From positions 215,226,876-215,290,875 of the forward strand of contig NC_084663.1 of the NCBI RefSeq assembly GCF_028389875.1: DNA of 64,000 bases, given 5' to 3'. The position numbers were made by a program, and so were the translations under genes. Positions 1 through 12,150 of the stretch are shown in pieces (the stretch's first letter is position 1; each line of letters opens with the position of its first letter). This DNA comes from Rhea pennata (taxonomy: Eukaryota > Chordata > Aves > Rheiformes > Rheidae). The notes under the pieces are model-generated. The model saw only the letters and a list, made by a program, of their open reading frames with translations. It ran no database searches and was not told where the DNA came from.

Positions 1-650
1 TCTCCTTGCTCGCATGGGTGGTGTCCACATGTGCGTGGTGACCGTGGGATGACTTGAGGTCTGTGCCATGGGGAAAGGGTGACATCCATGTGCGCAGTGA
101 CCATGCGGTTGGGGTAACGTCCAGGCGTACTTAATGCCATGGGGGTGAGGTGGTGTCCACGCAAATGTGGTGATATGGGGTGACATATGCGTGTGTAGTG
201 ACCACAGGGACAGGGTAAGTCCTTACACATGCACTAAGTGTGGGGATGGGGTGATGTCCACGTGTGTGTAGAGATCACTGGGACAGGGTGACATTTGTGT
301 GCACGTAGAGACCATGGAGACATCGTGACACTCGTATGTACACAGCAATCAGGGGGACGGGGTGACATTCATGTGTGCATAGTGCCATGGGGATGAGGTG
401 ATGTCTACGTGCACATGATGACCGTGGGGATAGGGTGATGTCCTTGTGGATGGAGAGACCACAGGGGTTGGGTGGTATCCGTGTGTGCATAGCGCCATGG
501 GGGTAGGGTGACGTCTGTGCTTATGCAGCAAGGGACAGGGTGACGTCCACGTGTGTGCAGTGACCACGGAGGTGGGGCAATGTCCATCGGTGGTGACCAC
601 AGGGACACCATCCACATTTGTGCAGTGGGATCCACAGGGACCTGGGGCCA
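1..650. repeat. Degenerate minisatellite, unit about 37-40 bp
   Basis: The stretch repeats a theme built from a GGGTGACATCC-like core, a run of alternating purine and pyrimidine such as CACGTGTGTGCA, and a GTGACCA(C/T)GGGG segment. Successive GGGTGA/GGGTGATG cores lie roughly 37 to 40 bases apart between about 240 and 440, and the theme is recognisable through to about 600. Units are diverged, so this is an old or fast-decaying array. It begins before the window. Open frames that cross it on both strands are products of the repeat and are not treated as genes. Confidence 0.75.
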
Positions 651-654
651 GGCC

Positions 655-1660
655 ACCCCCTTGTTTGCTCAGGAAGGGACCGGCCGCGTTAGCCGGCAGC
701 GAGGGCTCTGCAGAGGCCACCAGCGAGAGGCTCGATCTATTCGAGGCTTTTTACCACCTCCCGACGCCGCGACCCACAGCGAGACCTGCTGGTACCGCTC
801 ACTTTCTCCCTGGTGGGCTCCGGCCCCGTCCCCTGGCGAGGGCACAAGGGCCGTATTGACGGACGCGATTTGGTCATCCCCGCTGCCGGGCGAGCTGAGC
901 TCAGCGGCAGCGGCTTTTAACGAGGCCCCGCGGGTTTCGGCCCTGGGGGAGCGCGGTGGCGGCGGCGATCCCTCTCCGGGGCCACCGCCAGCCCCACGCA
1001 TGACATAACCCTCTCCGCTGCCGCGCTCCTCGCTTCCCCGGCTGCGGGAAAACAGCCGGCCGAGCCGGGTGCGGGACACGGGAGCCTTCAGCCTCCTCTT
1101 AATCCAAGCCCCGTCCTCTTGCAGAGAGCGATTTTTCCCGCGTTTGTGCAGAAAGGGCTCGATCCGTGCAGAAAAGCCGAGGAGAGCATCCTTTTTCCAG
1201 CAGCAAATGCCGAGGACGAGGGCTGCGAAGACGCCCGCTGCGCTGCGGCGCGGCTCGGAAACCCGGCTTTCACCTCCGCTCCGAAGCGGAGCTGGCTTTG
1301 GAAATTATCTGTTTTGCAGCAGGAGTGTTTTGCGGGACGGGCAAGCGTCTTACCGAACGGTTTTCCCTTATCGCGGGGGGCAGGAGGCACCGAACCGCCC
1401 GGCCGCTTTCCTCCGAGAGCATCCGAGAGCTGTCCCAAAGCCGCGGCGGGGGTTAAGGGAGCGTGTCGATCCGGCCGGCAGGATAACCCCATTTTCCTCG
1501 GAGAAAAGAAGAAAAAGGAGCAAAAAAAAAAAAAAAAAAAAAAAAAGTAGTTTTTGCGTTTGACGCGGATGATCCCGCGGGCACCAGGCCGGCCGCGCGA
1601 GCAGCTCTTGAGCGGCACTTTAACGAGGCCGGGCTCTGAATGGGTCCCCTGTGCGCGGCC
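655..1660. other. GC-rich, CpG-rich island without a recognised gene
   Basis: The block has many CpG dinucleotides and is much richer in GC than the sequence after 1700. It contains several open frames on both strands, none of which resembles a protein I know. It could be the promoter or first exon of a gene reading out of the window, or a non-coding CpG island. A 25-base A run interrupts it near its right end. No splice-paired exon could be supported. Confidence 0.4.
1522..1546. repeat. Poly(A) run, 25 bases
   Basis: An uninterrupted run of A follows a purine-rich GAGAAAAGAAGAAAAAGGAGC lead. No LINE or processed gene copy could be recognised upstream of it, so it is listed only as a simple repeat. 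Confidence 0.9.
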
Positions 1661-2462
1661 CATCAGGACACCCGCTCTATAATTTTACGGTGCTGCGAAG
1701 TCCCGGCTAATATTTGCTGAACAAATAGAGGTTCTGTCTCTGGTTTAATAGACCGGTCCTCCAGACAGAAGCAAAAAGTGCCAATTCTGATGAAGAAACT
1801 AATGAGACCTTCGAAATAGCTTGTACGGGAGTAGAGAGAGAGAGAGGGAGAAGAAAAAAAAAACCCCAATATGCGCTCAATGCCAAGGAAAATACACTTA
1901 CCTAGTAAAGTATGAGTAATAAGTGGCACTTTTTACAGTGTGAAGATATAACTTTTCATGAAAATACCAAATACGGCTCCATGTGAAAGGTGGACGGCCT
2001 TTTTAATTTCGTTTTCTGCTTTTTCCTCCTCTTTTTTCCCCCCTTGCGAGATGCACGCGTGTTTTCTCGAGCGCCCTGTTTACGGCGATGGGCTGCCCGT
2101 CGCCCCCCGCCGCAGCCGGGGACCGCCCCGGCTCTTCTGCCATCAGGCGAAATGAGAAGGGAATGGAAAAACAGGAGCCGCTGCTCTACGAGACTTTCTA
2201 TTTTTAAAAGGTTAAAAATATCTATTTTCAGACACCAGCCCAGGAAGCTTGGGGGTGATGCGACACGGTGGGACGCGAGGGTGTAAACAAGCACCGGGAC
2301 GTGCCGGACGGCGGCTCCGTGGCCCCGGGGACATCGTGGGCCACCGTTGCAGGCCACGGCCACCACGAGCCCTCCAGGAAGGCATCTTGCTCGGTGAGGC
2401 TGGATGTGGCCTCGGATGCCCCGATGGGCTCCCTGGGGCTGGGGAGCAGAGGGTGAGCACCA
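1661..2462. other. Intergenic stretch, no gene seen
   Basis: The sequence starts AT-rich and includes a GAGAGAGAGGGAGAAGAAAAAAAA purine patch near 1835-1865. It becomes GC-rich between about 2040 and 2400. I see no exon, RNA gene or classified transposable element. Confidence 0.4.
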
Positions 2463-2890
2463 AAGGGGGTGCTCAGCACCCAGGGAGCATGCTCAGCTCC
2501 CAGGAGCGATGCTGAGTTCCCAGGGAGGATGCTCAGCCCCCTGGGGGGATGCTCAGCTCCCAGGGCAGTATTCAGCACCTGCAGGGATGCTCAGCACTGA
2601 GAAGCAATGTTTAGCACCAAGGAGGGATGCTCAGCCCCCAGAGAGGGTGCTCAGCACTGATGCAGAGGGAATGGATGCTCAACACTGATATAAAGAGATG
2701 CTCAGCCCCCAGAGGGCATGCTCAGCATCCAGGGAAGATGCTCTGCATCCGGTGTGATGCTCAGCACCCATAGGTGAAGCTCAACACCCAAGGAGGGCTG
2801 CTTGGCACCCAGGGAGGATGCTCAGCACTGAGGTGAAGGGATGCTCAGCACCTTGGGGGATGCTCAGGTCCAAGGGAGATGCTCAGCACT
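2463..2890. repeat. Minisatellite, 20-bp unit GATGCTCAGC(A/T)CCCAGGGAG
   Basis: GCTCAGC cores recur at about 2471, 2491, 2531 and 2551, with variants at 2510 and 2571, so the basic period is 20 bases. Beyond about 2640 the units lengthen and diverge while the GATGCTCAGCAC core stays recognisable up to 2890. Frames open across the array are repeat-driven. Confidence 0.85.
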
Positions 2891-2964
2891 GATGCTGACC
2901 CATTGGACGGAGGTGAGCAGCTGTCCCCAGGTTCTCCCCATCCCGCTCATCCCTTGCCTGCTCT

Positions 2965-3050
2965 GGCAGAGGAATGCAGTGCCCACCATGGGCAGAGGGC
3001 ATGGTACCCACCATGGGCATGGGCATGCAGTACTCACCATGAGCAGAGGG
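2965..3050. repeat. Short tandem repeat around CCACCATGGGCAGAGGGCATG
   Basis: Three imperfect copies of a roughly 27-33 base unit containing CACCATG(A/G)GCA are visible. The repeat lies just after the 20-bp minisatellite and may be related to it by local slippage. Confidence 0.6.
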
Positions 3051-4100
3051 GTGCGATTTCCGCAAAGTGCCGATGGGATGCAGCCACATGCAGTTCCCAG
3101 GCTGTCACAGGTGCAAAGCGAAGGAAGGGAATCACAGCACTACCAGCAGATCCCTCTTTTTACAGCCGTAGCTGGGTCAGCCAGTGCTGTTGATGGACAG
3201 TGCATCTTTACACATCAACTCCATGTGGAAACATCCTGAAGCCCTGTAGGAATCGGCTCCAAAATCCCACAGATGCTTTACTCCTTGTGTTTTGCAGCTC
3301 TGCGTCCCTTGTCCTCTCAACCACTTTGAAGGTCCTGGAGATGCTTGCTCTGGGCTGGCTCCTGTGGTGGTCATGCTGGTCATACATACTGCCTGGACTG
3401 GAATCACACCTGGACACTGTTCATCATGTTTTTCAATTGCATACATCTAAAACACCATTGCTGCAGGCTGGCAGGGTGGTGATTTCAGCTGAGGAGCTGT
3501 TGTTGCTCAACCACCACTGGCAGTTTCCAGCTCTGCTCTCCTGGCATTTCAAGGAGGACAGATGGATAATGCAAGTCAGAGGGAGCCCTGGAGGTCCCAG
3601 GAGGGAAGACGTACGGAAGCCACAAGCTTTGCTTTGAATTAACTGACCCCCTTGGGTGTCACCTGCAAATGAGCTGAGTTTGTTGAATTTTGGTGGTTTC
3701 TATCACTCGCAGCTCTCAGCCCTGCAGGATCAATGCACCTTTGTTGCCATAGATCTGCCATTTCACGGATGTTTTCTGCTATTGCATCCTGTGCCCTTTG
3801 ACCAGAGAGGACATAGGAAAGCAGAGACTGTAATAGTGAGCTGGCTGTCCTCCAGCTTCTCACCTCCATGGACATACCACATTGTCTGTCAGCAGGAGTT
3901 GGGCTGGGAGCTTGCAGGTGCAGTAGTTGGCTTGTAACGAGTTGTTATTTTCCCTCTCTGTTGGCTGGCAGTACTGATCCAGCGTGCAACACGCCCTCTG
4001 ACATCCTGCAGGAAAGAGCCTACCTTGGAGAACGTGATTCAAGGACTTCTGTAGTGCAGAGATTTTGCAGAGCTGCCAGTCGAACTCACTTGAAAAATAA

Positions 4101-4255
4101 ATCATAGCCTAGAGGGTGCTGGATGGGACCTCTGGAGATCTCTGGTCCAAAGCCCCCAAATCAGGGCCAGCATCGATGCTTGATCCAGGTCCCAAGCTGG
4201 GGCATTCAGGGCCTTGTCCAGTTTGGCATTGAGTATCTCCACAGATGGAGACAGA
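4101..4255 (-). mobile_element. Old CR1 LINE 3' fragment
   Basis: Read on the minus strand, the segment carries the CR1 3'-region landmarks: a GATCTCCAGAGGTCCC motif preceded by a segment resembling the 'ATCTCCAAGGATGGAGACTC' region of CR1. Divergence is high and the terminal octamers are lost, so it is an old, 5'-truncated insertion. The 5' boundary is uncertain and could reach about 4330. Confidence 0.6.
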
Positions 4256-5925
4256 GACATGATTTGCTTGGCTCCATCCTGCCCACAGGAAAGGGACTCC
4301 CCTTTCAGGGCCCTCCTTTCCAGCGTAGGAATATTTTCAGCCTGGGACTGGAGTGATGGTGAAGCATCAAGGCTTTGCTGAGTCTAAATGGGGAGCTCTT
4401 GGGATGCTCTGAGTAGAGTTGGCTGGATCCAGCCTTGCAATGGGCTTTGGCACTAACGTCCAGCTTCCAGCTCTGTGGGAGCCCAAGCTCCTTCAGGAAA
4501 AGTGTTCATCCTGGTGATAATTCAGACCTTGGTGGGCCAAGCTTGGTGTGGTCCTTTCAGTCCTCAGATCAGGCTGGGGAAAACTTTTTGAGGAGGAGTC
4601 AGCTTGGATGCTCCCAGCACCCAGGGGAAGGAGATCCCAGGGCTGGTGGGGATGCAGCACTGTGGGGTGGATCAGTGCTGCCGATTTCCATGGGGCTGGA
4701 GCTGGCCCTGTGTCCTGCCAGAGCATCCCAATCCTGCCTTCATCTCGCTGGCAGGGAGCAAAGGGCCTTTCTGCTTGGCAAGAGGGAGCTTGCTGGCTGC
4801 GAGGCTGCTGCAATAACACCGTCTATCTAAACAACGGCTCTATTTCTGGCCTGTCTTCCCCGTCTGGGCGCTGAGCAGGGCGTCCTGACTCATGGGTGAC
4901 CCCGCACTGCCCAGCCTTTGGTTCAGTGCCCGTTCCTGCTTGCAGAGGGCCAGGATGGGGCAGGCGTTACTGGTGTTGGGGGTTTCTAGTAGGGATGAAC
5001 AGTGTGAGATGCACCAGCTGACATCCACCTGGACGGGGCTGGGAGGTGTCCCAAGCTGATGGTCCTTGGTTAGGCCATGGGCAGTGTCTGAGAAGCTGTG
5101 AAGGAGCTGAGAGGTAGAGGAGGCCCTGGGTGTTAGCTCATGCCAAGACTCCCCAGCAACAGCAGCTCCCATTCAGCAACCTCCCTCTCTCCTGCTGCTG
5201 CTGCCAGGATGATCCTGCACCCCATCAGCCCCATGAGAGCAATCCCTGCAGTCCCCATGTCCAGTCCCACTAACCTGCCCTCCACCCTCTGAACGTCCCC
5301 TACAGATGTTATAAAGAGTTTTGCAAACGCTTCCCAAAATCATAGGAGACCACTCAGGCTGTTGGTGCAATTGCGTGAAGGTGAGCTTGGACGGTGGGAG
5401 AATGCACCTCTGCGCTTGCTAATCCTCATCCTCATCCCTCTAATCTTGCCTTTGTTGGTCTCCCTGTTGCAGCCTGGACTGATACTGCACTGGCTACGAG
5501 CAGTGACGATTATCGTAGTCAGCCCTTTTGCAATGCGGGAGGAAGATCTCCCAGCTGGGGCACAGGGTTGTGGGGTGACTGTCAGCTGCGCCCAAAGATT
5601 TCCCAAAGATCTTGAACATCCATATCACTTTTCTGCCATTTCAGAGCATCTCAACTTCACATTTTGTTTCTCGCTAGGGGCAGGGGGTGACATGAAATTG
5701 CTTTTTCCCTTCGCTTCTCCCCCTGGCTGGGCTGGCTGCCAAGGAGAAGCCATAATAAATCCTGGAGCTGTGCACATGTGATGCAAAAGTGCTGATGTAA
5801 CTTTGAGCAAAACCTGCGGGAGGTTTTGCACAGCCAACAAGCGCCGATACCCTCATATGTCAGCAAAATCAGAGAGAGGAAATGCCTGGGAATCTGATAT
5901 GTAAAATGAAGAAAATGAAGCCTAG

Positions 5926-5956
5926 TGGGCATGTTAACAGAGGGCATGTTAACAGA
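5926..5956. repeat. Direct duplication of GGGCATGTTAACAGA
   Basis: The 15-base motif GGGCATGTTAACAGA occurs twice back to back, differing only at the edges. It is a simple local duplication with no associated gene. Confidence 0.8.
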
Positions 5957-8699
5957 GGACACTTCATCTTGCACTTGCAAGCTCACTCCCACCTAAGATG
6001 CTGTTCACAGGAACAGCAGTTCACTGTGTTCGGCTTCTTTCAGCCGGTTCAAGAGCCAATATGCAGGGAAAATGCATCCCCTCTGCCTGCCTGCCACACT
6101 GGGATCACCTGAGCCCTGGATCAGGGACACCCGGAGCAGGGACAAACCATCCTAGCAAACCTCAGCAAGGGAAAGAAAACACACAATCCATGCACAGCTC
6201 CGGGGAGGAGTTGGAAATGTCAAATAATGGCACCAGGCCACCCTGAAAGAAAAGGGTTATGGAAAGGCAGCATCTACGCTGCATTGCAGCTGGGTGACAC
6301 GACTGTGGGCAGAATTGTCCAGCTTTCCTTAGAATGCTTGAAGAAGACAGGAGCCAGGTGGTGAACGCCTTTAGGAAGTCTGCTAAGGGAAGGGTCTCCA
6401 AAATGCACTTGGACTTCAGCCCCAGCTACCCCAACAGCCTCTCTGGTGGGACTTCCCAGAAGAAAGTCTTGCAAAGTCTTTGTGGGATCGCAAGGTGAAG
6501 TAGCATGGTTCTCTCCTGCCCCACATCTACATCGCTGTTCAGGGCAAAGGGCTGGTGCTCTCCAAGTCTTCGGCTGCTCTCGGCCAAGGGTATTTGCTCG
6601 TGGCTCAGGGGAAGGTGCAGGACTGCAGCTAATCCCAACCTCATGGACCAGGCAAGTGAGTTTCCCTTTCACTGCTTGACACAATCAACAGCCTAAGTTC
6701 TGGCATGGCAAAATATACCTTAGAAACAGCCAAATCCTCTTTTGATCTTAGTCTTCTGCCTCAGATCATGGGTCGCTGGAAGGGCCCATTCACTCTGACA
6801 GCGAAGTGTGGTAGACCACTGGCTGACACGCTGCAGGGCTACTGGTAGAGGGAGGCAGCTCCTGGCTACTTTTTCTTAATTCCAGAGCTTTTATGGCCTC
6901 CCTTCTGCATTCCCATGATCCAGAAGGTTTTGGCCATCCATATCCCTTCTTGTGCTCTGCTCTCTCCTTTTAGAGACAGCTGAAAGTTGCTCACAAGGTC
7001 TCAGAGAAGGTGCTGGAGTATTTTCCACTCCACCCCTAAAACCATGTTTGCTGTTTTCTTGCATCTGGGAGCTCGCAGCCAGTTTTGCTAGTGGCCTCCA
7101 GCAACACAGAGGTCCTGCTTTTGGCCAGAGCTGAGGTTTACACCTCGCGAGGGATTATCGGCAGGTGGCGAGTGCATTTCTCAGAGCTGCATTTCCCTTG
7201 CTGTTGTAGCGCCCATTGCTTTGCTCTTGCTGAGCATGCTGGTGTTACCCATGGTGTCAAAGGCTCACTGGTCCTCTTCTAACACAATAGGGAGACAGGG
7301 TTTTTTGCATCTCTATTAGTGGGATGGAGAGGACAGATCATGGTCCATGGGAAGGGCTATCCTGCATCAGCTGAGGCTCCACTAGCCTGGTCTCTTATAT
7401 CTGCGATCCCTGCAATAGACACTGGGAAACAAGGACTGGACAAAGCCCACAGCAATGAACCTTCCTCCTGCCCTTATGCTGGAGATACAACCCAATGTCA
7501 CGCAGATCCACAGGTCAGAGGACAGTTTTGCACAACCGAGCTGGCACACGCGTGTTTATGGGAATAAATGAGCACTTCCTTCCAATGCTGGCAGCATCCG
7601 CATTACAGCCCGAGGAGAACAACTTGAGTCCAGAGGAAAGATTTTGCACAGCTATGACCCTACCAGGCTGCCAGCTTCGTCACCCATCTCATGGGGGATG
7701 CCAGCTCCAGCACACTGCTCCCTGGCAGCACCCACACGCTGGCAGTTCCCAGCTCCGGGAGCAACCCAGGAAATCCCTGGCCAGCCCCGGCCTTCCCAGG
7801 GCACCTCCTTCCAGCGGAGCGACCCTGCTGCAAACCGGCTGCCAGCCCGTGGGCACAGGCACAGGCACAAGCCAGCACCCGCAAGACCGGTCACTGTTTT
7901 CTCCCCTGAAATAGCAGAAAGGAGTCACTGCAATACCTAAAAAAATCCCAGTGTTTGCCCAAGCAAGTCATAACCCCGTACGAGCACGTCCCAACCTCAG
8001 CTCGGCCGCCTGCCTTTACCTCTTCTCATGGATGCTGGGTCACGGACGTGCAGCTCTCAGTCATTGGAAGGACGTTTCAGGTCTTTGAGGCATCACGTTT
8101 AATGGAGGGACAGCGACGGTGGGCTGGAGTTGGGTTTGGACGAAAGGAGAACAGCAAAGACGCAGGCTCCCGTCCGCCGCCTGCCACGCGCGGAAGCTGT
8201 GTGAGAGAGGGAAAGCCAGCAGCATCGCACCGTGCAAGACTGTTCTCAACTACCACAATTTTAATACCTTTGAAAAGACGCTGATTAAAAGGCGACTGGT
8301 AGGAAAATGAGGTTATTTTATCAAAACTGCTCTGCAGGAGCTGGGGGACAGCAGAATCACTGGGGGAGAACGGGCAGGAATGGAGGTAGTTAGGAAAGGA
8401 GAGACAGGAGGAGAGGAGAGGGGTGGAACGGCGTCCGTGCCTTGTGGACCTCAAGGTTCAAGGCCACTGCTTTCTGCAGGATGCAGCTGGATGACGTTTG
8501 CTGGAGACGACAGCAAGCAGCAAAGGCCTCTCTTAGCACTGTCACCATCACAGACGGTGTTTAGCCTTCCCCGCGGTGGAGGGAGCGGGTTTAAGGGCAC
8601 GATGGGGCAGGGAACGGAGCAGAGAGGATTCGGAGGGGGACCCAGCTGCAGCTGGAGATGCTCCAGCAGAAGGCTCAGAAGGCCACAGGAGAGCAAAGC

Positions 8700-9250
8700 A
8701 GGCGGCGGGATGGCGCGAGAACCACCGACCCTTCTCGAGCGTCCCGCCGCACCGAAGCTCGCGAAGGACCTCAGGGCGACGTGCCCGGGCGATGCCGGCG
8801 GAGCCCGGGGGAGCGGCGCGGGCACGAGGAGCGGCGCAGCCCGCCGCGGCGCGGGGAAGGGGGCCGACGCAGGCGAGGCGCTGACGCACGGCGCCTTGCT
8901 GGCAAGCGCCCGCTCGCGGCCTCGCGGAGCCGATTTGCTTCCTTATAAGGCCCTGCCGCTCCGCGCTCCCCTGCTCGGTATCTCGCGGCGCGCTGGCATC
9001 GCGCGCCGGCAGCAGAGATAGAGCAAAACAATTCCACATGCGCCGGCGGGCCGAGCGCACGTCGCGCTTAGCGCCGGCAGCCGCGGCTCAGAGCGGGCGC
9101 GCGCGGGCCAGGGCTCTCCGCTCGCTTTCAGCCCGGACGTTTATTTGAACGGGTCAGCACGAGCTGATAACGGTGCTTCCTCGGCCCCCTCCTCCCCAGC
9201 CGCTGTTTTTCCGACCGCTCTTAAAGGCGGCGCAAGGTTTCTTTAACCGG
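8700..9250. promoter_or_regulatory. Orphan CpG island
   Basis: The segment is dense in CpG, contains several GCGC and CGCG clusters, and stands out from the AT-richer sequence on both sides. It contains a perfect CArG box that also includes a TATAA core. Open frames on both strands run through it, as expected of GC-rich DNA, and none resembles a known protein. It looks like a promoter, but the transcript it would serve was not identified. Confidence 0.5.
8941..8950. promoter_or_regulatory. CArG box / TATA-like element CCTTATAAGG
   Basis: The ten bases match the serum response factor consensus CC(A/T)6GG exactly and form a perfect palindrome. They also contain TATAA, so the site could act as a core promoter element in either direction. 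It lies in the middle of the orphan CpG island. Confidence 0.5.
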
Positions 9251-12150
9251 CTAAAGGCCGGGCAGCCGCAGAGGCAAACAGACCGACGGGTCTTCCGAGC
9301 AGGCTCTGCCTCGTTTTGCAATGCAGGAAGCTTTTAGAAGCCCAATTACAAATTAGCTTTCCAGAAGTCGTGCGTAAGAAAGGACGGAGTTTTTTTTTTT
9401 TTTTTTCATCCTTAGAAGTGAGGTTTTTTAGCCCCTTCGCGTAACAAACACAGAGGTTCTGTGCTGGACCCATGGCTCAGAAGCACCTTGGAGCCCGCTC
9501 TATGGGCAGTTTTACATCCAAGTTAGGTAACGTTACCTCTTTCAGCTTTTCTACCTAAAAGGTTGAAGTTCCCTCTGTCTGGAAAGTGCTTTGAGAGACC
9601 TTCAGCAAAGCAGCACCGTAAAACACGCTATTTAGCAGAGGATGTTAGCGTGGATCACAAACATCTCTCCATCATCTCACAGCTCTTCGGGTCTTGCCCT
9701 CGCCAGGGCACAAACACAGCTGGAATGGAGATGCAGAGCAGGAGAGGACAGGAACTGCTAAACATCTCGGTCTCCAAGGTGAGGTTTTGGAGCCCGAGCA
9801 GCATCCAGAGACCTGACAGAGCACCTACAAAAAAACACGGACTTGAGCCGATGACAAGGCAGGAGATCTGCTCCTGGCTTTAAGAGCGAGAGCCTGGCTC
9901 TGAGCTGTATGGAGCTGTTACTGCTGTCTGGAAACTTCCAAGCTATTTTGTCCCCCTCCCCCCCCCAACACCACTGGGTGCTGAAATAGCACTATTCAAC
10001 CTGGAGGAAGGACCATGTCCACCAGGCTGCAGGACTCGGTGGAGAGACGTTGCCCCAGGAGGGGAACAAACAGGAGCACTTGGACAGCAGCGGCCCACAT
10101 GGTGGGACATGAAGGCAAGGGACCGGCCTCTGGGTTCTGCTCCAAAGCCTCAGTAGTGTAAAAATCCATTGTCATTAGCTAAAAACAAAAAATAACCCTT
10201 AAAACTTTGAAAATAAGTACTAAACTTAGGTCCTCCTAGCCTAAATCACTGCTCAGAGTGCGCAGTGTGGTGGAGCGCACTGCAGCAGATTCCTAAACAA
10301 AACCATGTCCAAAATCAAGCTGGTTCCACTTCCTTAAAGCAACTGAACTGCCTTCTCCCTCTCCCAGCACACAGAGGTGGGAGCAGACACTGTCATTTCC
10401 CCTCGGGAATCTCCCCTTCTGCCACCAGCACATCGCAGCTCCTGCAGGTGCCAAGGAGAAAGTGCCCCAACTCCACCAAGCCAAGAGCTGCTGGCTGTAC
10501 TCTGTCCAGGAGGGCAGAGACACTGCTGCGAACAGCTGGGTCTCCCACCTCTGGGGATCTGTATGCACATGGAAGTCACAGAAAAAAAGAGAATCTTCTC
10601 CATTTATTCTGCAGCTTGGACACCTGGTCCTCTTCCTTGCTTCCGGATCCCACAAAGCATCTGGGGTCACTCCAGCCTTCAGGCACCTAATGAACTGCCA
10701 CAGGGGCATCCAGGGATCAGAGACTCCTCAAGGGTTGGCAGACCATGCAGTGCAGGAGGGGGAGTATTAGATCATGATTTTGGAAGTCTTAAGTTTGCCT
10801 ATGTCCTGTTTCAGACATTAAGTCATTTTCCTGAGGAAGTTGCATATGACGTTGATTTGGTTATAGAGGGAGGTGGAGTGAAGTAAAGATCAGGTAAGGT
10901 GCAAGGGCGCTAGGGCTCTATGTCCTTTCAAAATCATCACAGAAATAAGATTGTCACAGGAGGAGACACCAGCCTCTTTGACATCCCTCACTGTATCATA
11001 CTCAATATAAACCACGGTATTTTGAAACATTGTTTTAGGGAATCTGAAATGTGGCTGGACAATCAGACTAATGTTTCCACCCATGTTTTTGATGGAAAGT
11101 CCTTACTCATTTCAGTACAGTGATATTCTTCCACATAGTCAAACATGACAGCTACTTTTGGAAATCAGCATGTAGCACATCTTTCCATGAATAGCAAAGA
11201 CAAAAGAAAATCTCTATTTAATCGGTTTTGTTAAACAACATTACTTTTCAAATTAAATTCCCAACTTTAAAGAAAAACAGGAACACCAATGTGCTATTTT
11301 CCTGGGACAGACACAATGTTCTTTGGAGAAGTTAAATGAAGATTTTTCACTCTTCCCCAATGGATCCCTGCTCCCCACATCACTAAGGCAGGCCCTGAGA
11401 AGAACATTAAAAGCCTTTTCAGCTTGCTGCGTCAGGCACTTGGTTCTGGATGGCAGTGGATATGGCGCCAATTCTTTGCCTTACCTCTCTTGTTCTCCTG
11501 TTATTTTTTCAATGACCTCCTCCAAGAGGGAAAGTCCGAGGTTTAAGTTCTTAACACAGGGTGTGCTCATTGATGAGCCTGTCGCTGAATACTGCACCAG
11601 TAACTGTACTGGCCCATTCAGCCAGTGGCTGTACCCATCTGGCTAGGACACAAGCACAAGCGGAAAGGCAGGGACACTGATGCTTTAAGTAGGTACTCTC
11701 ACCTCTGCTATGAATGCAAGGTATTGTGACTTAATATGACTTAAATTTAATTGAAACAACTTCTGATAACTAGTAGGGGTGTGTTCAAATTTGTGAGTCA
11801 CAAACTTGATCTCCTGGTCAAAATGACTGCATAGGTATAACCAGTTTGCTGGCTCTTTTATTGCCCACCTCAGGATACTTTCAGGTGGGCTCCTGAAGGC
11901 ATCTCCTCCTTGCTTCACACTCTCCAGGTTTTATCTGCCTTTGCAACAACCACAAACACTTTCCAGATCAATAACAATTTATATATGTTGGCCTAACAAT
12001 ACTCAGAAGCAACCACTGATGACATGATTTGCCCATCTGAGAGACCTTCACAGGCCAAACTTCAGAAACTCCAAGCATCCATCCTCTGGAAATCCAGGCC
12101 TCATATGAATCAAATTTAGCACCAGAAAACAGAGGCATCTGAGATGACAA
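9251..12150. other. Intergenic DNA downstream of POLD3, no gene seen
   Basis: This stretch separates the orphan CpG island from the 3' end of POLD3. It contains a T run at 9390-9406 and a C run near 9955-9966 but no recognised exon. A second AATAAA on the minus strand near 11,857 could be an alternative, more distal POLD3 polyadenylation site. Confidence 0.4.

Larger units (their letters stand above)
3051..8690. other. Intergenic DNA, no supported gene
   Basis: About 5.6 kb of mixed-composition sequence with only short unrelated open frames. By conserved synteny CHRDL2 could lie on this side, reading on the plus strand towards POLD3. I looked for cysteine-rich von Willebrand C type exons and found none. 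The only recognisable items are an old CR1 piece near 4.1 kb and a small direct duplication near 5.93 kb. Confidence 0.45.

Noticed and set aside
10377-10886. 169-codon plus-strand frame downstream of POLD3
   Set aside because: No recognisable domain, overlapped by unrelated frames on both strands, and no splice-paired exon. Treated as chance.
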